A stretch of DNA of 25,587 bases from an uncultured Bacteroidales bacterium. GTDB taxonomy: Bacteria > Bacteroidota > Bacteroidia > Bacteroidales > F082. Positions 1-9,400 of the stretch are shown here, piece by piece. Below the pieces are notes generated by a model. The model did not search any database. It was given only the letters and a program-made list of their open reading frames with translations, and was not told the origin of the DNA. The translations under genes were made by a program, and so were the position numbers. Position 1 is the stretch's first letter, and the number at the start of each line of letters is the position of its first letter. The DNA lies in assembly GCA_937926515.1 (NCBI GenBank), contig CALAZZ010000028.1, positions 1-25,587 on the forward strand, written 5' to 3'.

Positions 1-451
1 TTCGTAGTAGGACTTATGTACAACTTCTGATTGATGCTGACCTATTTATAGACAGGTAAAAATCAATAGGAAATGAGCAGCACATCATTTCCACATTAAG
101 GCATGAGAAATGAAGCATGTACGATGCCGTCTAAATTTAATTCATATTATTATCTCAAACATGGTTTGTTGTTTGGTTTCACCATCCTAAACCGCACAAC
201 TATGGTCATATAAGCCACACTTAATCATTCCTCAGGTAACAAACTATTTACTACTTTGAGTGAACCTATTCCACTTTAAATCAAGGTAAAATTAAGGCCG
301 GGCAGCAGGAATGACATTACTCCTGAACAAACCATTTACACTAAATGTTATTGAATTCATGTCAAACCTTTAATCTTCAGTCGAACAAGTGGCATTACCA
401 ATCTAAATAACATGAACAGCATACAAGCTATTGTCGAAATGAGTAATTTTA
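1..451. other. AT-rich non-coding region upstream of the regulator
   Basis: No convincing coding frame is seen on either strand; stops are frequent in all frames. The stretch holds two imperfect direct copies of AACAAACYATTTAC (238-251 and 326-339, 88 bp apart) and a short inverted repeat CAAAC-ATG-GTTTG (156-168). These could be regulator contacts, but both are short and the base composition makes chance matches likely. No TAnnTTTG element pointing leftward was found, so there is no direct evidence of a divergent gene beyond the left edge. Confidence 0.6.
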
Positions 452-459
452 TAACTTTG
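431..459 (+). promoter_or_regulatory. Bacteroidota-type promoter of the regulator gene
   Basis: TTG at 431-433 and TAACTTTG at 452-459 match the Bacteroidota sigma consensus (TTG or TTTG, then TAnnTTTG) with an 18-bp spacer. The -7 element ends 25 bp before the ATG at 485, so the predicted leader is very short. The match is direct; promoter activity is inferred. Confidence 0.6.
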
Positions 460-484
460 ATCAATTCAAATTAGATATAGGTCT

Positions 485-3394
485 ATGCCGGTGGGAAGTC
501 GTCTCTTCTGTGTTTTAATGCTTATGGTCATACCTGGATTTGCGCTCACACAAACTCAGGTTAAGAGCATAGGAACACCACTGGTAACGAATTATGACAT
601 CTCACATATTCCGGCAGGTACTCAAACCTGGAAGGTTGACATTGCGGCATCAGGTCTGGTTTATTATGCCAATAACGATGGCGTGCTTGAATTTGATGGT
701 TCAAAATGGAGGTTATATCAGTTGCCTCATAAAACGGTTGCAAGGTCCATCAAGGCCTCACCTGATGGAAAAATCTACGTTGGAGGACACAATGAGATGG
801 GTTATTTTCTCCCGGATCCCACAGGTAAAATGGTTTTCCATTCCATGCATGAAAAGCTTCCCGATATTCACAGGGATTTTGGTGATGTTTGGAAAATTTA
901 TCTTTTTAAAGAAAAGGTTGTTTTTCAAACTTTTTCACATCTGATGATTTTCCATCAAGGTGATTTTGAGATCATTATGCCTCCGGAAATGTTCCACTTT
1001 TCCTATTTGCTTGACGACAGGCTCATCCTGGTTGATCAATCTCAGGGCATTTTTGTATTGACCGATGACCACATACTGGAGCGATTGCATGGAACAGAGG
1101 TGCTAAATGGCAAATTTGTGTGGGCGATCTTACCAAAGGGTGATAACCTGCTGTTCGCTACAGCAGATGAAGGGTTATATGAGTTTGATGGTGAAAGACT
1201 TACGCCATGGGTAAACCCTGTAGCCACGCGTTTAATGCAGAACCAGGTGTTTTGTGGACTGGCTATTTCAAACAATACCTATGCATTTGGAACCATCCAG
1301 GATGGACTGTTCATCAGTGATACAGCCGGCAATCTGATCCAGCATATCAATATAGACAAGGGTCTCCAAAACAACACAGTGCTGAGCATCAAATTGGACC
1401 AATTCAATAACCTTTGGCTGGGTCTTGACAATGGAATTGATTATGTTGAAATAAACTCCCCGCTAACATTCTTTTCCACTCCCAATAACCTCAGCTCAGC
1501 TTATGCTGCAATAGTTCATAACGGCTTGCTTTATGTGGGGACAAACCGGGGTGTTTTTTATTATGAATGGGACCGTTTGCAACATGGAGACTCCGAGCAA
1601 AAATTTAATCTTGTGCCTGGTACACAGGGCCAGGTTTGGTCATTACAGGTCATTGACGAAACACTTTTTTGCGGTCACAATTCAGGGGTTTTTATTATAG
1701 AGGGAACGCAAGCAAAAATGATCTCAAACGTACAGGGTGGTTGGACATTCCTTCAACCTGAGAAGCGGGATGACATTGTGCTCTGCGGCACCTATACCTA
1801 CCTGCTCAAGTTCAGAAAAGTAAATGGAAGTTGGATGCCGGGCGAACCTTTAAAAGGATTTAAAGAGTCCTCCAGGTATATGGTAAATGCCTGTGATAAT
1901 AGCGTTTGGATTAGCCATGGCTATAAAGGAGTCTATCGGGTATACTTTGATGAAGCCTTTGATCATGTTGAAAAGTTCGAGTTTTTCAATAGCGCCCACG
2001 GTTTCCCTTCTGATAAAGATATCAGTGTTCATGAAGTAATGGGACGTCCGGTGTTTACCACTGGATTAGGATTATTTAAGTTCAATGCTGACCTTAATGC
2101 ATTTGAACCTGATGCTTACCTCTCGAACCGATTGACAAAATCGGACATGATCCAGATGCAGGAAGATCAAGATGGCAACTTGTGGTTTTTTACACAAACA
2201 GATGCCGGTGTTTACCGTCTGCTCGAAGATGGCAACTTTTCATTGGTGGACCTCCCCTTTCGTGAGCTTTCGGGTAAATTTATCAAGTGGTTTCAGTTTG
2301 TGTATCCGTATGATGACAATAATATACTCATTGGCACGCAAAATGGATTTGCGCATTACAATCCTGCATTCGCCAAAAACTACCAGAAGCCCTTCAAGGC
2401 CTTTATCAGGAGCATGACAGTGCTGGCCGGTGTTGATTCTACGCTATTTGCCGGTTCTGATCCCGGACCAGATTTCCATGCTGAAATTCCTTACAGATTC
2501 AACGAACTTCAATTTGAATTTGCCGCAAATGATTTTGAAAACGCTGACGGCATTCGGTACTTTGTCAAATTGGAAGGGTTTGATAAATCATGGATCGATT
2601 GGCAAAACCAGAAAATCCGCCAATTTACCAATCTGGAGCATGGAGCATACACCTTCAAAGTTAAAGCTGTTAATATATTTGATAAAGAAACTGAGGAAGC
2701 TGCACTCTCATTTACCATACTTCCCCCATGGTACCTAACTCCCTATGCCTATGTAGGCTATGCAATTATTATTCTGCTTCTTTTCGGTAGCATTTTACAA
2801 TATATGCGCTTACGCTTCGAAAGATCAAAGAAGAGGTTTGAGGAAGAACAAAAAAAGACGTTTAAAGAAAGAGAACGACAACTACAGATCGAAACCCTTG
2901 AGGCAGAAAAAGAACTCATCAGGCTACGCAATGAGAAACTGCAACTGGAGAAAATCCAAAAAGACAAAGAGCTTGCCAACACAACCATGCAGATCATACA
3001 AAAAAGTAAGTCGCTTTCATCAATTAAAAGTGAACTCCGAAAGCTGCGACGCGACCTGGATCAGCATCCCGCCTTAGGTCAAATCAATCTCCTGATCAAG
3101 AGAATAAACCGAAGTATTGACACCGATAACCAATGGGAGGTTTTTGAGAGCCATTTTGAAAATGTACATGAAGAATTTCTCAAACGACTGAAAGAGAATT
3201 ACCCAGATCTCACCCCACGCGAGCTTAAACTGTGTGCCTATTTGCGACTCAATATATCCAGCAAGGAAATCGCCAACCTCATGAACATCTCTGTAAGAGG
3301 AGTGGAAATCAGTAGGTACAGGCTTCGAAAAAAGCTCGGCCTTGGACATGACCAAAACCTTACTGACTTCATTCTCAGCTTTAACGACAAATAA
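485..3394 (+). CDS. Sensor-regulator: reg_prop beta-propeller, Y_Y_Y domain, one TM helix, LuxR-type HTH
   Basis: A 969-residue transmembrane transcriptional regulator, probably controlling this PUL. Residues 1-22 look like a signal peptide. A long periplasmic region follows with propeller-type repeats (for example NLWLGLDNGI near 310 and GNLWFF near 565), then a Y_Y_Y-like beta-sandwich at about 668-747. A hydrophobic helix at about 753-775 is the membrane span. About 780-880 is rich in Glu, Lys, Arg and Leu and looks like coiled coil. The C-terminus (909-966) reads LTPRELKLCAYL...SSKEIANLMNIS, a LuxR/GerE-type helix-turn-helix. No histidine-kinase, receiver or AraC domain is present, so this is not a hybrid two-component system: binding of a glucan fragment in the periplasm would have to reach the HTH through the membrane without phosphotransfer. 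The gene has its own promoter and is separated from the next gene by 281 bp. The ligand is not shown by the sequence; beta-1,3-glucan oligosaccharides are inferred from the neighbours. Confidence 0.9.
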   Translation: MPVGSRLFCVLMLMVIPGFALTQTQVKSIGTPLVTNYDISHIPAGTQTWKVDIAASGLVYYANNDGVLEFDGSKWRLYQLPHKTVARSIKASPDGKIYVGGHNEMGYFLPDPTGKMVFHSMHEKLPDIHRDFGDVWKIYLFKEKVVFQTFSHLMIFHQGDFEIIMPPEMFHFSYLLDDRLILVDQSQGIFVLTDDHILERLHGTEVLNGKFVWAILPKGDNLLFATADEGLYEFDGERLTPWVNPVATRLMQNQVFCGLAISNNTYAFGTIQDGLFISDTAGNLIQHINIDKGLQNNTVLSIKLDQFNNLWLGLDNGIDYVEINSPLTFFSTPNNLSSAYAAIVHNGLLYVGTNRGVFYYEWDRLQHGDSEQKFNLVPGTQGQVWSLQVIDETLFCGHNSGVFIIEGTQAKMISNVQGGWTFLQPEKRDDIVLCGTYTYLLKFRKVNGSWMPGEPLKGFKESSRYMVNACDNSVWISHGYKGVYRVYFDEAFDHVEKFEFFNSAHGFPSDKDISVHEVMGRPVFTTGLGLFKFNADLNAFEPDAYLSNRLTKSDMIQMQEDQDGNLWFFTQTDAGVYRLLEDGNFSLVDLPFRELSGKFIKWFQFVYPYDDNNILIGTQNGFAHYNPAFAKNYQKPFKAFIRSMTVLAGVDSTLFAGSDPGPDFHAEIPYRFNELQFEFAANDFENADGIRYFVKLEGFDKSWIDWQNQKIRQFTNLEHGAYTFKVKAVNIFDKETEEAALSFTILPPWYLTPYAYVGYAIIILLLFGSILQYMRLRFERSKKRFEEEQKKTFKERERQLQIETLEAEKELIRLRNEKLQLEKIQKDKELANTTMQIIQKSKSLSSIKSELRKLRRDLDQHPALGQINLLIKRINRSIDTDNQWEVFESHFENVHEEFLKRLKENYPDLTPRELKLCAYLRLNISSKEIANLMNISVRGVEISRYRLRKKLGLGHDQNLTDFILSFNDK

Positions 3395-3526
3395 TGAGCG
3401 CAAAACTTTCTCTATTTCCATTTATATAGCCCGGGTTTTCAATTGTCCTATATCTCGTATAAGTAAAAAATCTAATAATGCTAATATTAATAAGCTTATA
3501 TACAAATATTTACGATATGAATGATG

Positions 3527-3534
3527 TAGTTTTG
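3527..3534 (+). promoter_or_regulatory. Candidate -7 element overlapping the palindrome region
   Basis: TAGTTTTG is an exact TAnnTTTG match. No good TTTG is visible 17-23 bp upstream. If used, transcription would start at about 3541, inside the adjacent palindrome, so a protein bound there would block it. Confidence 0.3.
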
Positions 3535-3537
3535 ATG

Positions 3538-3557
3538 TAATGCAACCGATTGCGTTA
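3538..3557. promoter_or_regulatory. Near-perfect 20-bp palindrome, probable operator
   Basis: TAATGCAACCGATTGCGTTA agrees with its own reverse complement at 16 of 20 positions, and the four mismatches are all transitions in symmetric places: TAA-y-GCAA-y-CG-r-TTGC-r-TTA. The symmetric form with a central CG resembles operators of LacI-family dimers, but no LacI gene lies in the window; a dimer of the linked LuxR-type HTH protein is the alternative. The site is about 120 bp before the PKD lipoprotein gene and upstream of a candidate promoter at 3581-3613, compatible with activation from about -70. Confidence 0.55.
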
Positions 3558-3580
3558 TGCATTGTTGATGTAGCTGAAAA

Positions 3581-3613
3581 TTTGGAATTTGCGTTATATT
3601 GATAGTTACTTTG
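3581..3613 (+). promoter_or_regulatory. Candidate promoter of the PKD lipoprotein gene
   Basis: TTTG at 3581-3584 and TTACTTTG at 3606-3613 resemble the Bacteroidota promoter with a 21-bp spacer; the -7 element departs from TAnnTTTG by one base. Transcription would start near 3620, leaving a leader of about 55 bases before the ATG at 3676. A weak match, as is common for promoters that need an activator. Confidence 0.4.
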
Positions 3614-3675
3614 TGTTAAAGTTTTGTTAAAAGATTATTTCGTTAACCTTAATTATTCATTAAAACCTAAAATTC

Positions 3676-5145
3676 ATGAAAAAGAAAAGTTTTCAATTCT
3701 TAATGCAAGCATTGGCATTAATAGGATTGGTATCCTTGATCACCTTGTCATCTTGCAAAAAAGATGATGATGATGAACCGAAAACGGAGAAACCCATCGC
3801 CAGTTTTCAGTATGCCATTGATGATGTGAATTACTACATGGTGACATTTACCAACTTCTCACAAAATGCAACGACTTATAGCTGGGATTTTGGTGATGGA
3901 AGCACATCAACTGAAGAAAACCCTGTACACACTTATGGTGACGCAGGCAATTACAATGTGGTCTTAACAGCCAAAAACAATGAGAACGAATCAGCGACAT
4001 TCAGCGAAACCATTGAAATAAAAGATCCCGATGAAGCGCTAACCTTACTTGCCGGTGAAACCTCCAAAACCTGGAAGCTATTCAGGGAAGGCACCAGCCT
4101 GGGTGTTGGACCAGATCCTGATCAGCCACGTATATGGTGGTCATTGGGCAATACAGGTGAAAGACCTTGCGCCTATTATCAAGAGTTTATCTTCCACAGA
4201 GATGGCACTTATGAATTTGATGACAAAGGCTCCATCTGGGGTGAGGGAGGCGTTTTCCAGGAAGATCTGGTGGGTCTCTGCTTAGAAGCGATTCCTTCCA
4301 ATATGGTCGGTGCAGAAGGTGCTGATCTAAGCAGTTGGCTCGGCGGCACACACCAGTTTGAGTATGTTTCCTCAAATAATACCGTCACCTTGATTGGTGA
4401 AGGTGCCTGGATCGGCCTTGTTAAACTGGGTACTACCGGTGAGGTTACAACGCCACAAAGCAGCGTAAGCTTCCAGATCAGTATTGAGCAATTTGAAGGT
4501 TACGATCTTATGCACGTAATGTTTACCTATGATGGAGTATTCTGGGATGCAACATATGCCAGCTATTCAAACCCCTCACTGGAGCCTGATGTAGTTGAGG
4601 AAGCACCACCCTGGGGTGAAGACCTTCCAAACATTACTCCTACAGAGCTATATCACACATTTGAGTCAGAATCAAGTTTTGCTCACCTTGGTGAAATTGG
4701 TGGAGGATCAGTAATTACTGTTGGTGAAGACGATCCAGCTGGTGGAGATACCAAAGTAGGAATGTTTGAGAGAGTAGCTGGTGTGCAATATCAAGAAGCT
4801 CAGCTAAGGACAGCTCCAGATCTTAACGATATTCAGTTTGATAACTTCACTACGGTGAGCATTGATATTTATATTCCTGGTGATACCGAATTCACCGAAG
4901 GTGGCCTTCAGAGATTCTTTGTTTTCGGATTTGCCGACATGAGCCAAACTCAGGAATGGTGGAACAGCCCGACTCAGTTTGTTACAGAAGGTGATGATGT
5001 AGTAGTAGGTGCATGGCATACTTATACATTTGATCTTACAGAAGTGAAGGAACGGGAAGACATTGATATGATTTTCCTCGGAATTGGTGGCGGTGGCCAC
5101 GAGGCCGGTGGTATTTTCTACATACGCAATTTAGTTTTTGATTAG
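3676..5145 (+). CDS. PKD-domain surface lipoprotein, probable SusE/F-position glycan-binding protein
   Basis: A 489-residue lipoprotein. The type II signal peptide ends in lipobox LSSC (24-27), and the mature protein starts CKKDDDDE, which fits the acidic surface-export signal of Bacteroidota lipoproteins. Residues 40-115 form a PKD domain, with the diagnostic WDFGDGSTSTEENPVHTY segment. About 118-305 is a second, Trp-rich region (SKTWKL, RIWWSLG) that I cannot assign with confidence. About 320-489 looks like a beta-sandwich carbohydrate-binding module ending in FYIRNLVFD. No glycosidase motif is visible. PKD-containing lipoproteins next to SusCD and GH16 genes are typical surface glycan-binding proteins in laminarin PULs, so the role proposed is capture of glucan at the cell surface. 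It is the first gene after the palindrome and promoter region and is followed at once by a strong terminator, which suggests it is made in larger amounts than the genes downstream. Confidence 0.8.
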   Translation: MKKKSFQFLMQALALIGLVSLITLSSCKKDDDDEPKTEKPIASFQYAIDDVNYYMVTFTNFSQNATTYSWDFGDGSTSTEENPVHTYGDAGNYNVVLTAKNNENESATFSETIEIKDPDEALTLLAGETSKTWKLFREGTSLGVGPDPDQPRIWWSLGNTGERPCAYYQEFIFHRDGTYEFDDKGSIWGEGGVFQEDLVGLCLEAIPSNMVGAEGADLSSWLGGTHQFEYVSSNNTVTLIGEGAWIGLVKLGTTGEVTTPQSSVSFQISIEQFEGYDLMHVMFTYDGVFWDATYASYSNPSLEPDVVEEAPPWGEDLPNITPTELYHTFESESSFAHLGEIGGGSVITVGEDDPAGGDTKVGMFERVAGVQYQEAQLRTAPDLNDIQFDNFTTVSIDIYIPGDTEFTEGGLQRFFVFGFADMSQTQEWWNSPTQFVTEGDDVVVGAWHTYTFDLTEVKEREDIDMIFLGIGGGGHEAGGIFYIRNLVFD

Positions 5146-5162
5146 TGAATAAATTAGGTGGG

Positions 5163-5204
5163 GTAAGCCTGACCGGTTCAGCCGGTCAGGGCTTACTTTT
5201 TTTT
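5163..5204 (+). terminator. Strong intrinsic terminator between the PKD lipoprotein and GH16 genes
   Basis: Left arm 5163-5176 (GTAAGCCTGACCGG) pairs with right arm 5182-5196 (CCGGTCAGGGCTTAC) as 14 base pairs with one bulged G, around a 5-base loop, and is followed by eight T (5197-5204). It begins 17 bp after the stop of the PKD lipoprotein gene and ends 23 bp before the GH16 start. Confidence 0.9.
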
Positions 5205-5227
5205 GATTAAACTTAGACTTCAACAAA

Positions 5228-6340
5228 GTGATACAAACACGAATAAGCTTACTACTTTTACTCACATTACTATTATCCGCTTGTCAGGATGATTATGACT
5301 CAGGCTTGCCGGATGACCCCTCTAACCTCATTATAGAAATAAGCTATTCTGAGGAATTCGAAAAAACCGTGATCATTCAAGCCCAGGCAGATGATGCTAC
5401 CTATTATGCTTTTTTTATCGGCACGATTGAAGAACCTGTTGAAGAAAACGAAAGCGGCCGTTTTGTATATTCATTTATTGAGCCTGGGACCTACCAGATA
5501 TTTATTCGTGCTTATGGTGCTACCGGACGTTATCTGAGCGCCATGCGGCTGATTCAAATCAAAGACGATGATCCTGTTCAAATTGATGAGGGATACACAA
5601 CACCGCTGGAATACGAAGGCTACACCTTGGTTTGGAATGACGAATTTGAGGGCACCACTTTGAATACAGATAACTGGGTATTTGAAACGGGTGATGGATG
5701 CCCCAACCTCTGCGGCTGGGGTAACAATGAACTTCAGTATTACCGCCGCGAAAATACCTGGGTGGAAGGGGGTACCTTGATTATCGAAGCCCGTAACGAA
5801 AACTTTGGCGGACGAAACTATACTTCTTCACGTATCAAAACACAGGGAAAACAAGCCTTTAAATACGGCCGGATTGATATTCGTGCCTTATTGCCTGTTG
5901 GGCAAGGCATCTGGCCAGCATTATGGATGTTAGGCAATGACATAACAACGGTTGGCTGGCCAAAATGTGGCGAAATTGATATCATGGAAATGATTGGCGG
6001 CAGTGGCCGCGAAAATACAGTGCATGGAACATTGCATTGGGATTACAGTGGTCATGTATATTCCGGTTATTCCCGTAAATTGCCGCAGGGTACTTTTGCA
6101 GATGAATACCATGTATTTACGATCACATGGGATGAGGATGAAATCCGCTGGTTTGTGAACGATCACCAATATGGTGTGATTGATATCACCCCTGATCATA
6201 TGACGGAGTTTCACCAGGATTTTTTCTTCATTTTTAATGTTGCCGTTGGTGGCATCTGGCCCGGTAATCCCGATGAAACAACTGTGTTCAACCAGCAAAT
6301 GAAGGTGGATTATGTGCGGGTGTTTCAAAAAGAGCAATGA
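5228..6340 (+). CDS. GH16 endo-beta-1,3-glucanase (laminarinase) lipoprotein
   Basis: A 370-residue enzyme that would hydrolyse internal beta-1,3 bonds of laminarin-type glucans. The start codon is GTG; no ATG lies before the signal peptide. Lipobox LSAC (16-19) is followed by QDDYD, an acidic stretch that suggests export to the cell surface. Residues 30-110 form a PKD/Ig-like module, and 132-368 the GH16 jelly-roll. The catalytic motif GEIDIMEM places the nucleophile at Glu249, the assisting Asp251 and the acid/base at Glu254; the five-spaced E-I-D-I-M-E form is the one of laminarinase-type GH16 (as opposed to EIDIE-type kappa-carrageenase or lichenase forms). Conserved stretches WNDEFEG, ELQYY and GIWPALWML are also present. 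It lies 23 bp after a strong terminator with no visible promoter between, so its transcription probably depends on read-through. SusC follows after 84 bp. Confidence 0.94.
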   Translation: MIQTRISLLLLLTLLLSACQDDYDSGLPDDPSNLIIEISYSEEFEKTVIIQAQADDATYYAFFIGTIEEPVEENESGRFVYSFIEPGTYQIFIRAYGATGRYLSAMRLIQIKDDDPVQIDEGYTTPLEYEGYTLVWNDEFEGTTLNTDNWVFETGDGCPNLCGWGNNELQYYRRENTWVEGGTLIIEARNENFGGRNYTSSRIKTQGKQAFKYGRIDIRALLPVGQGIWPALWMLGNDITTVGWPKCGEIDIMEMIGGSGRENTVHGTLHWDYSGHVYSGYSRKLPQGTFADEYHVFTITWDEDEIRWFVNDHQYGVIDITPDHMTEFHQDFFFIFNVAVGGIWPGNPDETTVFNQQMKVDYVRVFQKEQ

Positions 6341-6424
6341 TAAACTTCCATTTTGGAAGATGAGCACCTGTGCGTGCCAAAATGCATAATAACGTTTTCT
6401 GAATTATTAACAAAAGCAAAACTG

Positions 6425-9400
6425 ATGAAAAAATATTTACATTGGCTATTTATAGTTATGGCCATTTTATTGAGCTCCAAAATGTTGCTCGCTCAGCAGC
6501 ATACTGTAACGGGAAACATTACCGATGAAACCGGTTTTGGTATGCCTGGCGTTACTATTTTGGAAGTTGGTACGCTCAATGGTTCTATTACCGACCTGGA
6601 TGGAAATTTTACTATCGCTGTTGCCAGCCCTAATGCCACACTCGAAATATCATATGTAGGGTATGAATCCCAATCCATTCCTCTTGAAGGCAGAAGCAAT
6701 ATCGAAGTAAGTATAAAACCATCACTGGAGATACTTGACGAAATTGTGGTAATTGGTTATGGCACGCAGAAAAAGAAAGTGGTAACAGGTTCCATTGCAA
6801 GCGTAGGTGCCGAAGAAATTACGGCTACACCGGCGCTACGGGTGGAACAAGCCTTGCAAGGACGCACGGCAGGTGTGCAGGTAACCAACCAGTCGGGACA
6901 GCCTGGTGAACAACCCACCATCCGCATCAGGGGGGCAGGAACAACAGGAAATGCCGACCCCATCTATGTGGTTGATGGGATGGTAGTTGGTGGGATTGAT
7001 TATCTTAATCCGGGGGATATTGAGTCCATTGATGTGCTCAAAGACGCTGCCTCAGCTGCTATCTATGGTGCACGTGCAGCCAATGGGGTCGTGTTGATTA
7101 CCACAAAAAAGGGGAAGGCAGGCACGATGAATGTCACTTATTCAGGTTATTATGGCATTCAAAATGTAGCCAAAAAAATTGAAATGCTTGGAGCCGAAGA
7201 TTACAGAATGCTCATGAATGAGGGTGCACGCAATGCCGGCCTCTCAGAACCTTTCGATTTGAACGAAATTCCCAGGCACAATACCAATTGGCAGGACCTC
7301 CTTTTTGTGAAGGACGCACCCATGACCAATCATGAGATTTCAGTTTTGGGTGGAACAGAAAAATCAACCTATGCTTCTTCAATATCTTATTTTTCTCAAC
7401 AAGGTATTATTGGTGGCGAAAAGTCACAGTTCGATAGGATCACCGCTCGTTTGAATACAACACATCAGGTGAATGAGAAATTCAGGTTTGGAAATAACCT
7501 GTCCTATTCTCATATTATCAGAAGAGGCATCGGCAGCAACGAATCATTCAATGGTGCTTACAGCGGCGCTCTCAATATGGACCCTCTGACACCTCTGTAT
7601 GAAGACGATCCGGATTTGTTGGCACAACCACCCTACTCCAATGAGCCGGTGCTTAGCAATGCAGATGGAAGAATATATGGTATCTCAAGGTATGTAGGTG
7701 CTGAAGTGGTAAACCCACTGGCATTGCTTGAAATACAAACTGCTGAAACACGTGTTGATAAAGTGGTGGGAAATATTTTCGGTGAGTTGGAGGTCATTGA
7801 AGGGCTGAAGTTTAACAGCAGCCTGGGTATTGACCTGGCTTTTGTAATGAATGATGGTTACAGACCACTTTTCTTCCTGAATGGTGCACAAAACAATACA
7901 GACAAAACCTCCGTATTCAAACAAATTGACAGGTATTTTACATGGCAATGGGAAAACACAGCTTCATACACCAGATCCATAGGAGACCATAATTTCTCTT
8001 TACTGGTAGGTACTTCAGCAAGAAAGTTTAATTATGAAGATTTATACGGTTTCAATGCCAAAGTGCCACTGACAGACCCTGACAATGTGTACCTGAATAT
8101 GGCCCAGGATACTGTTTGGGTAGCCAATGGAGGTGCCACCCATTCTTCCCTTTTATCCACTTTTGGCCGTTTAACCTATGATTATCAAAGCCGTTATTCA
8201 CTTACTGCCATTGTACGCAGAGATGGTTCGTCCAAGTTTGGACCCAACAACAGATATGGTGTATTTCCTTCAGTAGGTTTATCATGGATCATAAGTGAAG
8301 AAGGATTTTTCCCGAACCTGGGGCCCATTGACCTGGTAAAAGTCAGAACCTCATATGGAATTAACGGTAATGAGGAAATTGGTGACTACCAGTTCATCTC
8401 AACACTCGATAAAAGTCGCGGTTATATCTTTGGCGGTGGACGCATCATTGGTGCATCACCATCCTATATCGAAAATGCTGATATCCGTTGGGAACAGTCA
8501 GAACAGTTCAATGTAGCCTTGGACATTAGCGGGTATGACAACCGACTGACAGCTTCTGTTGACTATTATATCAAAACCACAAAGGATCTGCTGGAAGTCA
8601 TCCCGATCCCGGGACATGTTGGAAACGACCCACCCTTTGCCAACGTTGGAAGCGTTCAGAATAAGGGTGTTGAAATTAATCTCAACTGGCGCAATTTTGA
8701 AAACCTGATCAAATACAGTGTTGGGATGAATGCCACATACAACCAAAACAAAATGACTTATATAGGTAATGAAGAAAAAGTGCTACCGGGTGCTTCATGG
8801 GCTATTGCAGGGATGGTTACACGAGCTGAAGAAGGATTGCCAATAGGCTACTTCTGGGGCTACCAAACAGACGGAATTTTTCAGAATACCAATGAGGTTT
8901 TTGCACATATTAATAGTGAAGGGAAACCACTTCAACCAAATGCGAAGCCTGGTGATGTACGTTTCGTTGATGTAAACCGCGATGGGAAAATTGATGCTGA
9001 TGACCGTACCAAGATAGGTAACCCAACACCCGACTGGACCTACGGCATCAATGCCAATTTCGAATACAAACAATTTGATTTGTCATTCCTTTTCATTGGG
9101 GCCTACGGACACGATATCTTTAATGGTGCACAGCGTCAAGATTTGCGCTACACCAACAGGCCGGTATCAGCCCTTGACAGATGGACAGAAGAGGGATCAA
9201 CCAATGATATCCCTCGATATACCTGGGCTGATGTGAACAACAACTACCGTGTTTCGGATTTATATATCGAAGATGGATCGTATATCAGACTCAAAAACAT
9301 ACAATTGGGCTACACACTCCATCGCTCAATTCTGAACAGGATTGGAGCGACCAACTGGCGCTTCTATATTTCTGCCGAGAACCTATTGACGATTACAGGC

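Noticed and set aside
3490..3499. ATAAGCTTAT perfect 10-bp palindrome
   Set aside because: Short and in very AT-rich DNA; likely by chance and much weaker than the 3538-3557 palindrome.
6345..6359. CTTCCA-TTT-TGGAAG hairpin between GH16 and SusC
   Set aside because: The stem is only 6 bp with a 3-base loop and no T-tract; too weak to call a terminator.
5930..6367. Reverse-strand open frame of 145 codons over the GH16 3' end
   Set aside because: Antisense to the catalytic domain of GH16, with no recognisable protein features.
6353..6424. Upstream in-frame extension of SusC from an ATG at 6353
   Set aside because: The 24 extra residues are polar and contain no signal peptide; the ATG at 6425 opens a normal signal sequence.
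8960..9010. EF-hand/dockerin-like DxNxDGxIDxxD loop in SusC as a separate dockerin domain
   Set aside because: This loop is common in SusC barrels; there is no second repeat and it sits within the barrel sequence.
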